From: Spongiivirga citrea
Lineage (GTDB): Bacteria > Bacteroidota > Bacteroidia > Flavobacteriales > Flavobacteriaceae
DNA: 64,000 nucleotides
Direction of reading: 5' to 3'
Assembly: GCF_010671565.1 (NCBI RefSeq)
Contig: NZ_JAABOQ010000002.1
Coordinates: 248,001-312,000 of the forward strand
Part shown: positions 26,646 to 36,155 of the stretch, in pieces
Layout of the letters: each line of letters begins with the position of its first letter
Numbering within the stretch: the first letter of the stretch is position 1
Position numbers and translations under genes: made by a program
The notes under the pieces: model-generated
What the model saw: the letters and a program-made list of their open reading frames with translations, nothing else
Told to the model about the DNA's origin: nothing
The model's database searches: none

Positions 26646-27971
26646 TTGAATCCTTCTAAAAACGAACTCCCAGACTGGGTAAAAGATTACAGAGACCAAA
26701 GTTGGCAAATAGAAATGTTAATTGCCGGTAGTGTAATTTTCTCTTTATATAGCGCATCGGACATTTTTAGGGAATATTTCTTAGCCGTTTTCCCGATTAG
26801 TTATACTAAACCCAATCATATTATTCTATTATTTGGGGTATATGTTATCACACGAATCTTATTAATTGGTTTTACTGCAAATTTGATATTAAGATCGGTA
26901 TGGTTGGCATATTTAGGGATCAACTTTTCTTTTCCGAAAGGAGTAAACTACAATAAATTAAAACTCAGCAGTAATTACAAGGAAAAATTAAAAAGCAGTC
27001 CTAATATTGTACAACGTGTTGTTAGCCTCGAACGCTGGTGTAACCTGTCATACTCATTTGCTGTATTGCTGGCCCTTTTTACTACTAGCCTGCTAATTTC
27101 AGTGTCGGCAATTATTTGGATTTTAGATACGTTAGGTGCAAGTGTCTTCTTTACAAGTACTGTTTTTATATACAGTCTTGTTGCATTTTTAGCGATTGTA
27201 CAACTTGGAGTTTTTGATAAATTACTTTTTTCACGAAATAGAGCAAGCGGTAAATTAGGTAAGGTTCTAAGTGGCATCTCACGTTTTTTGGAGATCATTA
27301 CCCTTTCATTTCTTTTTAAACGAGAGCTTTTAGTAATGCGCACCAATGCCAATAAGTGGTTGCTATATCTATTTTCGATAGCTTATATCTTTATTGCACT
27401 TGTGTTTTCTGTAAATCATATAGATAGGTATTATTCATATGGCACTTTTCGCTTTAATATATGGGACGATCGAGAACAATATGCTGTTAATAATGCTCCT
27501 AGAAACAATGCACTACGATATCAAAATAACCTGAGCAAATCACGCAAATCCTATTTAGGTTGTATTCAAAGTGATATTATTAAAGATAGGTATGTAAAAC
27601 TTTTTGTGGTTTCGTGGGTTACGTATGATAATTATCTTAAAACCAGTTATGAAAAATATGGTTATGAAAAGGATAACAGGAGTTTCAATACATATGCGGA
27701 ACGAATTAACTTTGAAAGAAAAAATGACAGTGTTTATCGTTTGGCACTAAATGATTTGTTTAGAGTGTCTATCGATGATAAACCCTTTACAAATTTGACA
27801 TGGAGTACTGGAGTTAATCCCGTTACACTAGAAGACGGCTATTATGCTTATATTGATATCAACAGTCTAGAGCCAAAAGAGCATAAGTTGAAAGTCAAAG
27901 TGGCCTACATTAATTGGAAGGACGAAAAACTCTTGGGAGACGTGATGGAGATTCCTTTTTGGAAAGACTAG
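26646..27971 (+). CDS. polytopic membrane protein of unknown function
   Basis: The 441-residue protein begins with a TTG (no ATG is available before residue 24, and an in-frame stop lies 9 bases upstream), followed by a polar stretch with NELPDWVKDYRDQSWQ. It then has hydrophobic segments near residues 25-45, 60-85, 135-165, 170-190 and 235-258. The C-terminal half (from about 260) is polar and beta-rich, probably periplasmic. I know no named family. It ends two bases before the convergent MscS-type gene. Confidence 0.72.
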   Translation: MNPSKNELPDWVKDYRDQSWQIEMLIAGSVIFSLYSASDIFREYFLAVFPISYTKPNHIILLFGVYVITRILLIGFTANLILRSVWLAYLGINFSFPKGVNYNKLKLSSNYKEKLKSSPNIVQRVVSLERWCNLSYSFAVLLALFTTSLLISVSAIIWILDTLGASVFFTSTVFIYSLVAFLAIVQLGVFDKLLFSRNRASGKLGKVLSGISRFLEIITLSFLFKRELLVMRTNANKWLLYLFSIAYIFIALVFSVNHIDRYYSYGTFRFNIWDDREQYAVNNAPRNNALRYQNNLSKSRKSYLGCIQSDIIKDRYVKLFVVSWVTYDNYLKTSYEKYGYEKDNRSFNTYAERINFERKNDSVYRLALNDLFRVSIDDKPFTNLTWSTGVNPVTLEDGYYAYIDINSLEPKEHKLKVKVAYINWKDEKLLGDVMEIPFWKD

Positions 27972-27973
27972 GT

Positions 27974-29224
27974 TTACAATCCTTTTACATAGGTTTTTGA
28001 GGGCTGCTCGAATAACTCTAACTCAAAGTACTTAATAGAAGCAATTAAGTGATCGAATATATCGGCAATGATGTATTCATAGTTTTTCCATCGCTTATCA
28101 CTGCTAAACGCATAAATTTCAATGGGAATACCTTGAGTAGAAGGCGGTAATTGGCGCACCATAATGGTCATATCCTTGTTAATAGCGGAGTGATTTTCAA
28201 CATAGGTTTCGACATACTTTCTAAAAACACCGAGATTTGTTAGATTTTTACCGTTAATCGCTAAGGACTTGTCAATATTATGTTCTTCGTTGTATTCAAG
28301 AATTCTAGCTCCTCGACTTTCTAAGTAAGAAGTGAGCAATTCAATTTTTTTGAGCTGTTCAATCTTCTCATCAGTTAAAAAAGAAACCGATTCTTGTTTA
28401 ATGATTAAAGCTCGTTTAATACGTCTTCCATCGGATTCATTCATACCTCGCCAATTCTTGAAGGAATCGGATATTAAGGCGTAGGTCGGAATTGTGGTAA
28501 TGGTCTTATCAAAATTTTGAACTTTTACAGTTGCTAAGTTAATTTCAACAACATCACCATCAGCACCATATTTCTCGAAAGTGATCCAGTCACCAATACG
28601 AACCATATCATTAATAGATACTTGAATGCTCGCTACAAAACCTAGAATGGTGTCTTTGAAAATAAGCAGGATAATTGCAGAAGCTGCCCCTAGTGCTGTA
28701 AAGAATTTCCAGATTGTGGTTTCGGTAATTATGGCAAAAACGGTCATAATACCTGCAACCCAAGCAAAGATCATAAATACCTGTATGTAGCTGTCTATAG
28801 GCTTGTCCTTAAAAGTAGGAAGTGTTTTAAGGTGGTCTTTTATAGTATTCAATAAACTTCTAACAATTCTTAAAATCAAAACAACCCCAATAATATAGGT
28901 GGTTTTGATTGCGACATTCTCTGCATATTGAAAGTCAATAAATACCCATGGTACTATTTCAATGGCTAATAACAATGGAAAAACATGAGCAAGAAAACGT
29001 GGAAGTTTGTTCGCTACCAACAGGTCATCAAAATTTGTTTTCGATCTTTTAGCAATTCGTGAAGATAAGACTCGCAATAGCTTCCAAATAATATAATCAC
29101 AGAGAAAGACAACTAGTAACATCGCTAAAAACAATGTTACCATATTCAAGTATGTAGCAGCTGTCTCAGCTAAACCAATTGAAATCAAATAATCATAAAC
29201 AATATGTGATAGCTTTTTTTCCAT
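27974..29224 (-). CDS. MscS/YbdG-type mechanosensitive channel
   Basis: The 416-residue protein has five N-terminal hydrophobic segments (about 20-45, 70-95, 105-120, 140-165, 170-205) and a C-terminal soluble domain with the MscS Sm-like core (WITFEKYGADGDVVEINLATVKVQNFD near residues 228-254). It releases osmolytes on membrane tension. The pore helix lies near ALGAASAIILLIFKDTILG. The size and the five-helix layout resemble YbdG-like channels more than the small MscS. It is monocistronic and convergent with the upstream membrane protein gene. Confidence 0.88.
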   Translation of the reverse strand: MEKKLSHIVYDYLISIGLAETAATYLNMVTLFLAMLLVVFLCDYIIWKLLRVLSSRIAKRSKTNFDDLLVANKLPRFLAHVFPLLLAIEIVPWVFIDFQYAENVAIKTTYIIGVVLILRIVRSLLNTIKDHLKTLPTFKDKPIDSYIQVFMIFAWVAGIMTVFAIITETTIWKFFTALGAASAIILLIFKDTILGFVASIQVSINDMVRIGDWITFEKYGADGDVVEINLATVKVQNFDKTITTIPTYALISDSFKNWRGMNESDGRRIKRALIIKQESVSFLTDEKIEQLKKIELLTSYLESRGARILEYNEEHNIDKSLAINGKNLTNLGVFRKYVETYVENHSAINKDMTIMVRQLPPSTQGIPIEIYAFSSDKRWKNYEYIIADIFDHLIASIKYFELELFEQPSKTYVKGL

Positions 29225-29374
29225 AAAATCAAATTACGCGAAATTAGGACTTTTTTGAGGTTTAAAAATTGATATTGGTTATCCTTTTGAGTTTTAAGAT
29301 TTATTTATAACAATCTAGCTAATGAATCTTGTAAATTGTATAACAATTAAGCTGTTCATTTAAAAACTACAACC

Positions 29375-30490
29375 ATGAAAAAACTAAGTCTGGGTATTAT
29401 GTTGTGCGCACTAGCATTAATAACTACCTCACTAATAGACAAAGATGACGAGACACTTACTGCTAATTTTATTACAGGTAATCCAGAAATAGCTTCGATT
29501 AACACATTGAGTTTTGGCCCAGAAGGAATTCTATTTATAGGGGACTCAAAAAATGCAACTGTGTATGCGATCGATACCAAAGACATTGACGAAAAACAGG
29601 AGGGAAGCAAATACAATATGGGTGAATTTGATAACAAAATAGCAGCTTCATTAGGCACCGATGTTGATAATATTAAAATCACCGATATGGCTGTTAATCC
29701 AATATCAAAATCGGTTTATTTTTCCGTGAATACAGCCGACGGAACTCCCGTTTTATTGAAGTTGAAGGGAGAAAACTTTGAAAATGTGTCACTTACCAAA
29801 ACAAGTTTTTCAAAAATCGGATTGAATAATGCTGTAGCCGCCGATAAAAAGGATAGAAGAGGTCGTTCTCAAAGAGTATGGGCAATCTCAGACTTAGTAT
29901 ATCACAATGGTAAGGTAATGGTTACTGGCTTATCAAATAAGGAGTTTAGTTCTACATTTAGAAGCATTCCGTTCCCATTTAAGGACAAACAAGATTTTGC
30001 ATCATTAGAAATCTATCATGCAGCTCACGGAAAGTATGAAACACATGCACCTATTAAGACTTTTAGCGTGATTAATATGGAAAACACTGATTATGTTCTG
30101 GCAAGTTACACCTGCACACCATTGGTTTTATTTCCGTTGAATGATCTGAAAAATGGGAAACATACAAAAGGACGCACAGTTGCAGAATTAGGTTCTGGTA
30201 ATTCTCCTATCGATATGATATCCTTCAAAAAAGAAGGAAAACCATACTTTGTAATGACGAATACAAACCGTTCTGCAATGCGAATTGATTATGAAACCAT
30301 AGCTAGTTTCAAAGAATCATTGACGGAACCAGTAACAGAGTTTGCTGTAGCGACAGGGGTAAATTATGTGTCCTTACCGATGGTAAATGTGTTACAACTT
30401 GATAATTTGGATAAAGAGAATGTGGTGTATATGCAACGTACTGCTTCTGGTGAGTTAGTTTTAAGAAGTCGCCCTACTAAATGGATGTAG
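29375..30490 (+). CDS. exported beta-propeller-like protein
   Basis: The 371-residue protein begins with a signal peptide (about 1-20) and contains repeating beta-strand units with phrases such as LSFGPEGILFIGDS, ISDLVYHNGKVMVTGL and MISFKKEGKPYFVM, which suggest an NHL- or quinoprotein-like propeller. No metal or catalytic motif is seen. The next gene starts 11 bases on and encodes an Ig-like lipoprotein, followed by a Dabb lipoprotein, so the three are probably an operon. I cannot name its function. Confidence 0.72.
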   Translation: MKKLSLGIMLCALALITTSLIDKDDETLTANFITGNPEIASINTLSFGPEGILFIGDSKNATVYAIDTKDIDEKQEGSKYNMGEFDNKIAASLGTDVDNIKITDMAVNPISKSVYFSVNTADGTPVLLKLKGENFENVSLTKTSFSKIGLNNAVAADKKDRRGRSQRVWAISDLVYHNGKVMVTGLSNKEFSSTFRSIPFPFKDKQDFASLEIYHAAHGKYETHAPIKTFSVINMENTDYVLASYTCTPLVLFPLNDLKNGKHTKGRTVAELGSGNSPIDMISFKKEGKPYFVMTNTNRSAMRIDYETIASFKESLTEPVTEFAVATGVNYVSLPMVNVLQLDNLDKENVVYMQRTASGELVLRSRPTKWM

Positions 30491-30501
30491 GAATTCATAA
30501 T

Positions 30502-31575
30502 ATGTTTAAAAAAAAGATCAAGTTCGTCTTGGTCTTTTTTTGTTTAGGTATTCTTTTTAGCTGCTCGAATAATTCCAAAGAAACGGAAGTTGAAGTTAAC
30601 TACGAGCAACAAAAAGCTCTAAGTATTAGCTTTAAAAACAAAGGGCAAGATTCTGATTTGAAGGTGTACAGGAAGAGCAATAAAGAAACTGCAATCTTAG
30701 GTGATTTTACGACTAAGGACGGAATTACAAGCTTTACTCCTATAATCCCGTTCTCATCCGGCAACGAGTATGTCGTATATAGCAAGGACAGACTTCTGTC
30801 TTCATTCACTATTCAGTCTTTCGAAAATGAGTTAGCAAAACTGTTAGCTATATACCCAACTACAGATAATGTGCCAGAGAACCTCTTAAAAATATATCTC
30901 GTTTTCTCGCAGCCGATGGAAGAGGTTGGCAAAGCACTGGATCATATAAAAGTGATGAATACGAATACGGGAAAGGAGGCTAGTGTTTTTCTGGATTTAC
31001 AACCCGAATTATGGAATAAAGATCATACACAACTCACCTTGTGGCTAGATCCTGGACGAATAAAAACGGGTTTGATACCTAATAGAGAAAGTGGGTTGCC
31101 AATTTTAAAAGGAAATACCTATAAGATCATCGTAGATAAAAACTGGAAAACAGCTAACGGACGGCCTTTAGATAAAGACTATATAAAACAACTAAATGTT
31201 GAAGAACGAGATGCCACCAAACTTGATCCAAACTCATGGAGTTTGAAAGTGCCAAAAGTAGATACTAAAAACCCACTTACCATTACATTCACTGAAACAT
31301 TAGATGCAATTTTACTGAAAGAGAGTTTTAGTATTTTAGATAATCAAGGAGTTGAAGTAGAAGGAGAGTTTGTGTTTGAAGACAAGGAAACTGTGTTGCT
31401 TTTCAATCCAATAAATAAATGGAATGTAGGAGCTTATAATATATCAATTGCCTCAAAACTAGAGGATCTAGCAGGTAATAACCTCAATCATTTATTCGAT
31501 CAAGATATTACTGATAAAAATGTCACAACAAATTCATCTGGATCGCATAAGGAGCTTTCATTCGAAATTTTATAA
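30502..31575 (+). CDS. lipoprotein with bacterial Ig-like (SbsA-type) domains
   Basis: With the ATG at 30502, the 357-residue product has a signal peptide and lipobox FSC (C21 from this start). The mature protein has two regions of the Ig-like pattern: IYLVFSQPMEEVGKALDHI near residue 135 and LTITFTETLDAILLKESF near residue 265, as in SbsA Ig-like domains that present a beta-sandwich with a conserved F/L-S-x-P/T-M/L turn. A C-terminal part ends with DLAGNNL, common in this domain. It probably sits on the cell surface. It follows the propeller-like gene by 11 bases. Confidence 0.78.
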   Translation: MFKKKIKFVLVFFCLGILFSCSNNSKETEVEVNYEQQKALSISFKNKGQDSDLKVYRKSNKETAILGDFTTKDGITSFTPIIPFSSGNEYVVYSKDRLLSSFTIQSFENELAKLLAIYPTTDNVPENLLKIYLVFSQPMEEVGKALDHIKVMNTNTGKEASVFLDLQPELWNKDHTQLTLWLDPGRIKTGLIPNRESGLPILKGNTYKIIVDKNWKTANGRPLDKDYIKQLNVEERDATKLDPNSWSLKVPKVDTKNPLTITFTETLDAILLKESFSILDNQGVEVEGEFVFEDKETVLLFNPINKWNVGAYNISIASKLEDLAGNNLNHLFDQDITDKNVTTNSSGSHKELSFEIL

Positions 31576-31584
31576 ATTAGGGTT

Positions 31585-31986
31585 ATGTTTAAAAAAATAG
31601 TACTATTTCTAACGCTAGTCTTGTTTATGGCTGGTTGTAACAGTTCACAAGTTGATCAAAACAAGGAATTTGATTCCAACTATGCACATGTTGTATATTT
31701 TTGGTTAAAGAACCCAGATAGCCAACAAGACCGCACGGCATTCGAAACATCACTTCGTAAATTCCTGGATAATTCTCAATTTGCTAAAACCAACTTTATC
31801 GGCACTCCGCCCAAAGCGACTCGGGATGTGGTAGATGATTCATTTACCTACAATCTGATTGTTTCTTTTGAGTCTGCAGAGGATCAGGAAGGGTATCAAA
31901 AAGAAGAGGCGCACTTACAATTTATCGAAGAATCTAAACACTTATGGACAAAGGTTGTGGTGTACGATGCGTCGACTATTGAATGA
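31585..31986 (+). CDS. Dabb-domain lipoprotein
   Basis: The 133-residue protein has a lipobox MAGC (C18) followed by a stress-responsive alpha/beta-barrel (Dabb) domain, with the starting strand HVVYFWLKNP, a long helix, and the YNLIVSFES strand. Dabb proteins usually form dimeric barrels and some act as cyclases, while many have no known substrate. A lipid-anchored Dabb is unusual, since most are cytosolic. It closes the three-gene group with the propeller-like and Ig-like proteins. It ends 9 bases before the convergent MFS gene. Confidence 0.82.
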   Translation: MFKKIVLFLTLVLFMAGCNSSQVDQNKEFDSNYAHVVYFWLKNPDSQQDRTAFETSLRKFLDNSQFAKTNFIGTPPKATRDVVDDSFTYNLIVSFESAEDQEGYQKEEAHLQFIEESKHLWTKVVVYDASTIE

Positions 31987-31995
31987 TCCGATAGT

Positions 31996-33210
31996 TTAAG
32001 ATGATGCTAATTCCTTCGTATTTGTTTTTCTCATCCATAGAAGAATAAGAACAGAAAGTCCGCTACATACAGAAAAACCAATAAATAATGGTAGGGAAGA
32101 GGTTATTACATACTTACCAATAATAATTCCGATAGGAACAGCCATTAGAGTTGATATTAATCCAGTGATTGCCGAAGCCATACCAGCAATATGACCAACA
32201 GGTTCCATAGCAATAGCTCGCAGATTACCAAATAAAAACCCGATTGCAGCAAACTGTATGCAAAAGAAAATCACCAAGGTGATTACATGAGGATTTACTC
32301 CACTAGAAAAAAGCAACACATAGCAGAGCGATATAACAAAAAATGAGATTAGTGCAACGTTTACTAACTTTCTCATACCAAAGCGCACTACTAGAGAACC
32401 ATTTAAAAAAATAGCAGCCCCTATGGCAATTGCCGTTACCGCAAATATGTACGGAAATTCCTCTTTAAGCCCATATTGCACTTCATAAATCTGCTGTGAT
32501 GTACTCAAGTAAACCAAAAAAGAACCAACAACAAACCCAGATATCAGGGTGTATCCCATAGTTTGCTTTTGACTAAATACTTCTTTAAAACCATTCGCAA
32601 AAGCTTTTAAATTAAGAGGCACCTTATATTCTGGTTTCAGGGTTTCTGGCTGTCTCCGCCAAAACCAAAAGCCTACTAGGATACTGAACAGCACCTGAAC
32701 GTAAAAAATAGCTTGCCAGCTATAAATATCTAGTACTAGCTTTCCTATAGTCGGAGCAACAACGGGTACGAGAATAAAAACAACGACTATAAAAGACATG
32801 ATACGTGCCATATAATCCCCGCTGTACCGATCTCGAACTATGGCAACTGCGATTGTGCGGGGAGCCGAAAGTCCGATTCCCTGAAGTAAACGACCAAAAA
32901 GCATGATCTCCAAGTTTTCTGTGTAAATGCAGATAAAACTTGCGCTTATAAACACCAAAAAGCCGATATATACAACTGGTTTACGACCTACGGTATCCGA
33001 TACAGGACCGAAAAACAAAGGGCCAATTCCTAGGCCAAGAAAAAACAGAACAACCAATAGCTGATTATCAACTGTGTCGATTATTCCGATAGCGGCACCA
33101 ATAACATCAAGAGCGGGTAGGAGTGCATCTAATGCCAAGGGAGCGATTGACATTAAAAATGCCATTAAGGCGATGAATTCGAATTGTGATTTTCGAGATG
33201 GTTTATGCAT
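31996..33210 (-). CDS. Bcr/CflA-type multidrug efflux MFS transporter
   Basis: The 404-residue (from ATG 33210) transporter has 12 hydrophobic segments and the MFS motif A as GPVSDTVGRKPV between helices 2 and 3. The RLLQGIGLSAPR block near helix 4 fits the Bcr/CflA drug:proton antiporters, which export bicyclomycin, chloramphenicol and similar compounds. An in-frame TTG at 33228 would add six residues but is less likely. The gene is convergent with the Dabb gene and separated from the operon that starts at 39089. Confidence 0.88.
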   Translation of the reverse strand: MHKPSRKSQFEFIALMAFLMSIAPLALDALLPALDVIGAAIGIIDTVDNQLLVVLFFLGLGIGPLFFGPVSDTVGRKPVVYIGFLVFISASFICIYTENLEIMLFGRLLQGIGLSAPRTIAVAIVRDRYSGDYMARIMSFIVVVFILVPVVAPTIGKLVLDIYSWQAIFYVQVLFSILVGFWFWRRQPETLKPEYKVPLNLKAFANGFKEVFSQKQTMGYTLISGFVVGSFLVYLSTSQQIYEVQYGLKEEFPYIFAVTAIAIGAAIFLNGSLVVRFGMRKLVNVALISFFVISLCYVLLFSSGVNPHVITLVIFFCIQFAAIGFLFGNLRAIAMEPVGHIAGMASAITGLISTLMAVPIGIIIGKYVITSSLPLFIGFSVCSGLSVLILLWMRKTNTKELASS

Positions 33211-33277
33211 CCGGCAAAAGTATGTCAATTAGGAGGAACATGTTCAGTATACCGACTTTTAATTAGGTACTATTTAT

Positions 33278-34090
33278 TTATGTGTGTAACTTCCTAAACT
33301 TTTGATCGTCAAATTTTCGTGAAACCGGAATGATGGTGTGTTTATGTTTATAATTAGTCAATTCATGCACTAAATTAAAACCACCGGCAGTATAAATGTG
33401 ATGAGCATATTTAAAATATTGACAAACAGGATATGAAACATTCATAAAAATAAAGGCTGGATGATTCAACCTTATTTTTACTTGCGAAAACACGACCAAA
33501 CGCATTGATTTTGAAGCTGGATGGCTCAATGCAAAGTGGCAAAGTTTCGAAAGATCTTCTTTTCCGCCTGAGTGAATAATTAAGGAATAAGGCTTGTCAA
33601 ATATTTTAGTCTGTTTATTGGGTTTAAAAGTTGTTAATGAAATAATCCTTAGTTTTATAGATACATTTTTAATCCAATTATAATGATCAGGATAAAGATG
33701 TTCTATTAAAAAAGTAGTTCTAAATGTAGGCTGATAAATCGTGTTGATTGTGTCAAGGTAAAAATCCCATTTTAAAACTCTAGAAACGTAATGATAATCT
33801 AGCTTAGGTTTTTTCTTATACACATCAATGAGTTCTCCATTAATACCTAAAGGAAAGGTATCGACATAAAAAGATTTGCAGTTATACTTATCTATTATAT
33901 CTATAATGATAGTACTTAAATCATTTTGACTACTGTCGATAAGAACTATGGTGAATTCACTAAAATACGAGGTGAATTTTGAAGCTGTAATTAGAAGTAC
34001 GTCCTCAGATTCAATATCTAAAGTTTTGATAAGTTTAACCGTTCTGGTTAAATGCCCCAAACCATGACCTCGCACATAAAAAACGTTCAC
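33278..34090 (-). CDS. MurG-like glycosyltransferase
   Basis: The 270-residue protein has the N-terminal GHGLGHLTR motif of MurG/MGT-type GT-B glycosyltransferases (GT28-like group) and the C-terminal sugar-nucleotide block TAGGFNLVHELTNY near residue 237. It is shorter than the usual 340-400 residues, with reduced middle loops. It is the last gene of the minus-strand cluster; its start overlaps the lipoprotein gene's stop by one base. It may finish a glycan made by the two GT4 enzymes. The donor and acceptor are unknown. Confidence 0.78.
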   Translation of the reverse strand: MNVFYVRGHGLGHLTRTVKLIKTLDIESEDVLLITASKFTSYFSEFTIVLIDSSQNDLSTIIIDIIDKYNCKSFYVDTFPLGINGELIDVYKKKPKLDYHYVSRVLKWDFYLDTINTIYQPTFRTTFLIEHLYPDHYNWIKNVSIKLRIISLTTFKPNKQTKIFDKPYSLIIHSGGKEDLSKLCHFALSHPASKSMRLVVFSQVKIRLNHPAFIFMNVSYPVCQYFKYAHHIYTAGGFNLVHELTNYKHKHTIIPVSRKFDDQKFRKLHT

Positions 34091-34632
34091 TAAAAGCCTT
34101 TTTCAATAAGTTCGCTTATAATTATTTCTTGTTGATCTTTTGGGATTTCGTCAATACTCAAAACTAACCAGCTAGGTGAGTAGTCGGAAGCCTTTGTTAT
34201 TTTCTCTCCAGAAGCAGGATTAATAGTGATGGTTTGTGAACTTTCGTCGAAGCCAATTCTAGCTAAATTTTCATTATTTCGTTCTAATTTAGCTTCTAGC
34301 GGACCTTTAACTTTGATTTGATAACCGTTTAAGTTCTCTTCATTATCACTAATCTTTACTTTATCATCGTATAATTTTACTTTCCAAAGTAAGGTTGATG
34401 CTACTGTACGCAATTTAAAAGCATCGTTTTTGTATTTAACTTCATATACAACATTGTTATTACTATCATAATACTTTTTCTTATCTGCCTTCGTCTTTTT
34501 AGAGGTGTATGATGTAATCCCAATATCTCCATTATTACTGTTCGTTTCTTTACAGCTTTGTAACACAAATAATAAGAGTAGAAGGTAGACTGATTGCCTT
34601 AAAAAATTAGTTGATTTTACTAATCTATACAT
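34090..34632 (-). CDS. lipoprotein of unknown function in the glycosyltransferase cluster
   Basis: The 180-residue protein has a long N-terminus (MYRLVKSTNFLRQS) and then a signal segment with lipobox LQSC (C27). The mature part is lysine-rich at first and then beta-strand-like, with a long acidic/charged region and a helical C-terminal end. It starts 13 bases inside the 3' end of the GT4 gene and ends at the start of the MurG-like gene. I recognise no family. Its position suggests it acts with the glycan enzymes at the envelope. Confidence 0.75.
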   Translation of the reverse strand: MYRLVKSTNFLRQSVYLLLLLFVLQSCKETNSNNGDIGITSYTSKKTKADKKKYYDSNNNVVYEVKYKNDAFKLRTVASTLLWKVKLYDDKVKISDNEENLNGYQIKVKGPLEAKLERNNENLARIGFDESSQTITINPASGEKITKASDYSPSWLVLSIDEIPKDQQEIIISELIEKGF

Positions 34633-35729
34633 TGTATGATTTTTAAGTAGTTATTGATTTCTTTTTGTGGTGTAAAATTAGTTGCAATGTGCTGTCTTAA
34701 AATTAATGCTTTATCTTTTAAAACATCTCTACTGGAATTTTTAAAACTAATTAGCGCAGAACTTAATGAAGGATCAGATAAGACATTAAATAAAAATGAA
34801 TTTGACGCATTTAAAACATCTGGAATACCACCAGCTTTGGCAGCTATTATTGGGATTTCTAAAGCGGCCGCCTCAAAAAGTACATTTGGCATTCCGTCAT
34901 AAATAGAAGGAATAGCCACGGCATCACAAAGCATATAATTGGATATTAGATGGGTTTGAGAGGTTGGTTTTACGGTCGAGAAATCAATATTGCTTTTTCT
35001 CATTTTAGCTAAAAGAAAAGAATCAATATCGCCAATAATTCTAATATGAAATTGATCGCGAAAATTTGACTGCTTCATGACCTTAATAAAAAAATCAATT
35101 CCTTTTTTCTCCTTTAAAAATCCGACTAAACCTATTACTAATCGACCGTTAATATTTAAGTCTCTTTTTTGATTATTACTAAGTACAATATCTGACTCTA
35201 AAGCTTGCCACTCATTAAGTTTAATTGAGTTTGGTGTAAAAAACACCTTTTCACTGAGTTCCATTGCTACTATTCTATCAACTTTTTCCTTAGTAACGCA
35301 AGCAATTGCAGCGGCATTTTCTATAGCATGCAATAGATCATTTCTTTTTTGTGAGAAAATTGCGGTGTCAAAATCATTTCCTCTAAGACATAGTACGTAT
35401 GGCTTATGCAACCAACTAGCGACCATTGGCACACCTTTTAAGCACAAATGACTACCAAAGGACACGAAAAGCGTTGAAGCTTTTATTATTAGATTTTCCT
35501 TTATATGTACCCATAAAATATTGAGTGTATGAGCTGTATCATGATGAAGGGGTAGTGCGGTATAGGTGCCATTTATTTCAGCATGATGTGTAAAAGCCCT
35601 AATACGATTGGTGAAATGAAAAACATGAACCTCATGATGTATTCGTAAATTATGGACAATACGATCGCAACTTCTAGACATTCCACCTTTATCCGGTGGA
35701 TAGTTTTCTGTAAACCAACAAATTTTCAT
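34620..35729 (-). CDS. GT4-family glycosyltransferase
   Basis: The 369-residue protein is a GT-B glycosyltransferase of family GT4. The N-terminal domain begins with KICWFTENYPPDKGGMSR, the usual donor/acceptor loop with GG. The C-terminal domain has PSIYDGMPNVLFEAAALEIP around residue 285, the E-x7-E nucleotide-sugar site. It has no membrane segments, so it probably works at the cytoplasmic face of the inner membrane. It is the fifth gene of the seven-gene cluster and is followed by the lipoprotein with a 13-base overlap. Confidence 0.9.
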   Translation of the reverse strand: MKICWFTENYPPDKGGMSRSCDRIVHNLRIHHEVHVFHFTNRIRAFTHHAEINGTYTALPLHHDTAHTLNILWVHIKENLIIKASTLFVSFGSHLCLKGVPMVASWLHKPYVLCLRGNDFDTAIFSQKRNDLLHAIENAAAIACVTKEKVDRIVAMELSEKVFFTPNSIKLNEWQALESDIVLSNNQKRDLNINGRLVIGLVGFLKEKKGIDFFIKVMKQSNFRDQFHIRIIGDIDSFLLAKMRKSNIDFSTVKPTSQTHLISNYMLCDAVAIPSIYDGMPNVLFEAAALEIPIIAAKAGGIPDVLNASNSFLFNVLSDPSLSSALISFKNSSRDVLKDKALILRQHIATNFTPQKEINNYLKIIQCID

Positions 35730-35735
35730 ATGCTA

Positions 35736-36149
35736 TTAGCTGTAAAAAAAGCTACCTTCATTCGTACCTAAAGAAGTATCGTTCATATCTGTTTGATCAA
35801 AACTATTTATATCTTCTTCAGACCAATCACCAGAAGCACCACCACCTCCAAATTCACCGCCACTAAAGCCATCTTCAAAAGAATCAACATCAGAATCCGA
35901 AGTACGCGAATCATAGGAACTCGAAGATGTAAAAACAGTACCATCATCATCGTAATAATCGACGGGAGTTGGTTTATTTTGCTCATCATACAAATACTGT
36001 TCCCAGTAACAATCCTCGCAAAGCGTTTTTGAATTTAATGTATGAGTATGTACAAGACAGGTGTCCTTTTCGCATTTTGAACATTTTTTTTCTGCTTGTC
36101 GTCTGCATGCAATATTTAGAAAAATTCCTGAAAATTGTTTACAACTCAT
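35736..36149 (-). CDS. small zinc-finger-like protein with acidic, glycine-rich tail
   Basis: The 137-residue protein has an N-terminal cysteine/histidine cluster (CRRQAEKKCSKCEKDTC followed by VHTHT and CEDC, residues about 15-60) arranged like a B-box or zinc-ribbon finger. Residues about 75-137 are low-complexity: Ser/Asp-rich with an FGGGGASGDW turn. The tail motif recalls the C-terminal FGGGGASG of TPM/YgcG-type proteins, but no other part of that family is here. It has no signal peptide. It starts 6 bases after the upstream gene and ends 6 bases before the next. A protein-protein or metal-binding adaptor is the best guess. Confidence 0.72.
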   Translation of the reverse strand: MSCKQFSGIFLNIACRRQAEKKCSKCEKDTCLVHTHTLNSKTLCEDCYWEQYLYDEQNKPTPVDYYDDDGTVFTSSSSYDSRTSDSDVDSFEDGFSGGEFGGGGASGDWSEEDINSFDQTDMNDTSLGTNEGSFFYS

Positions 36150-36155
36150 ACTGGC

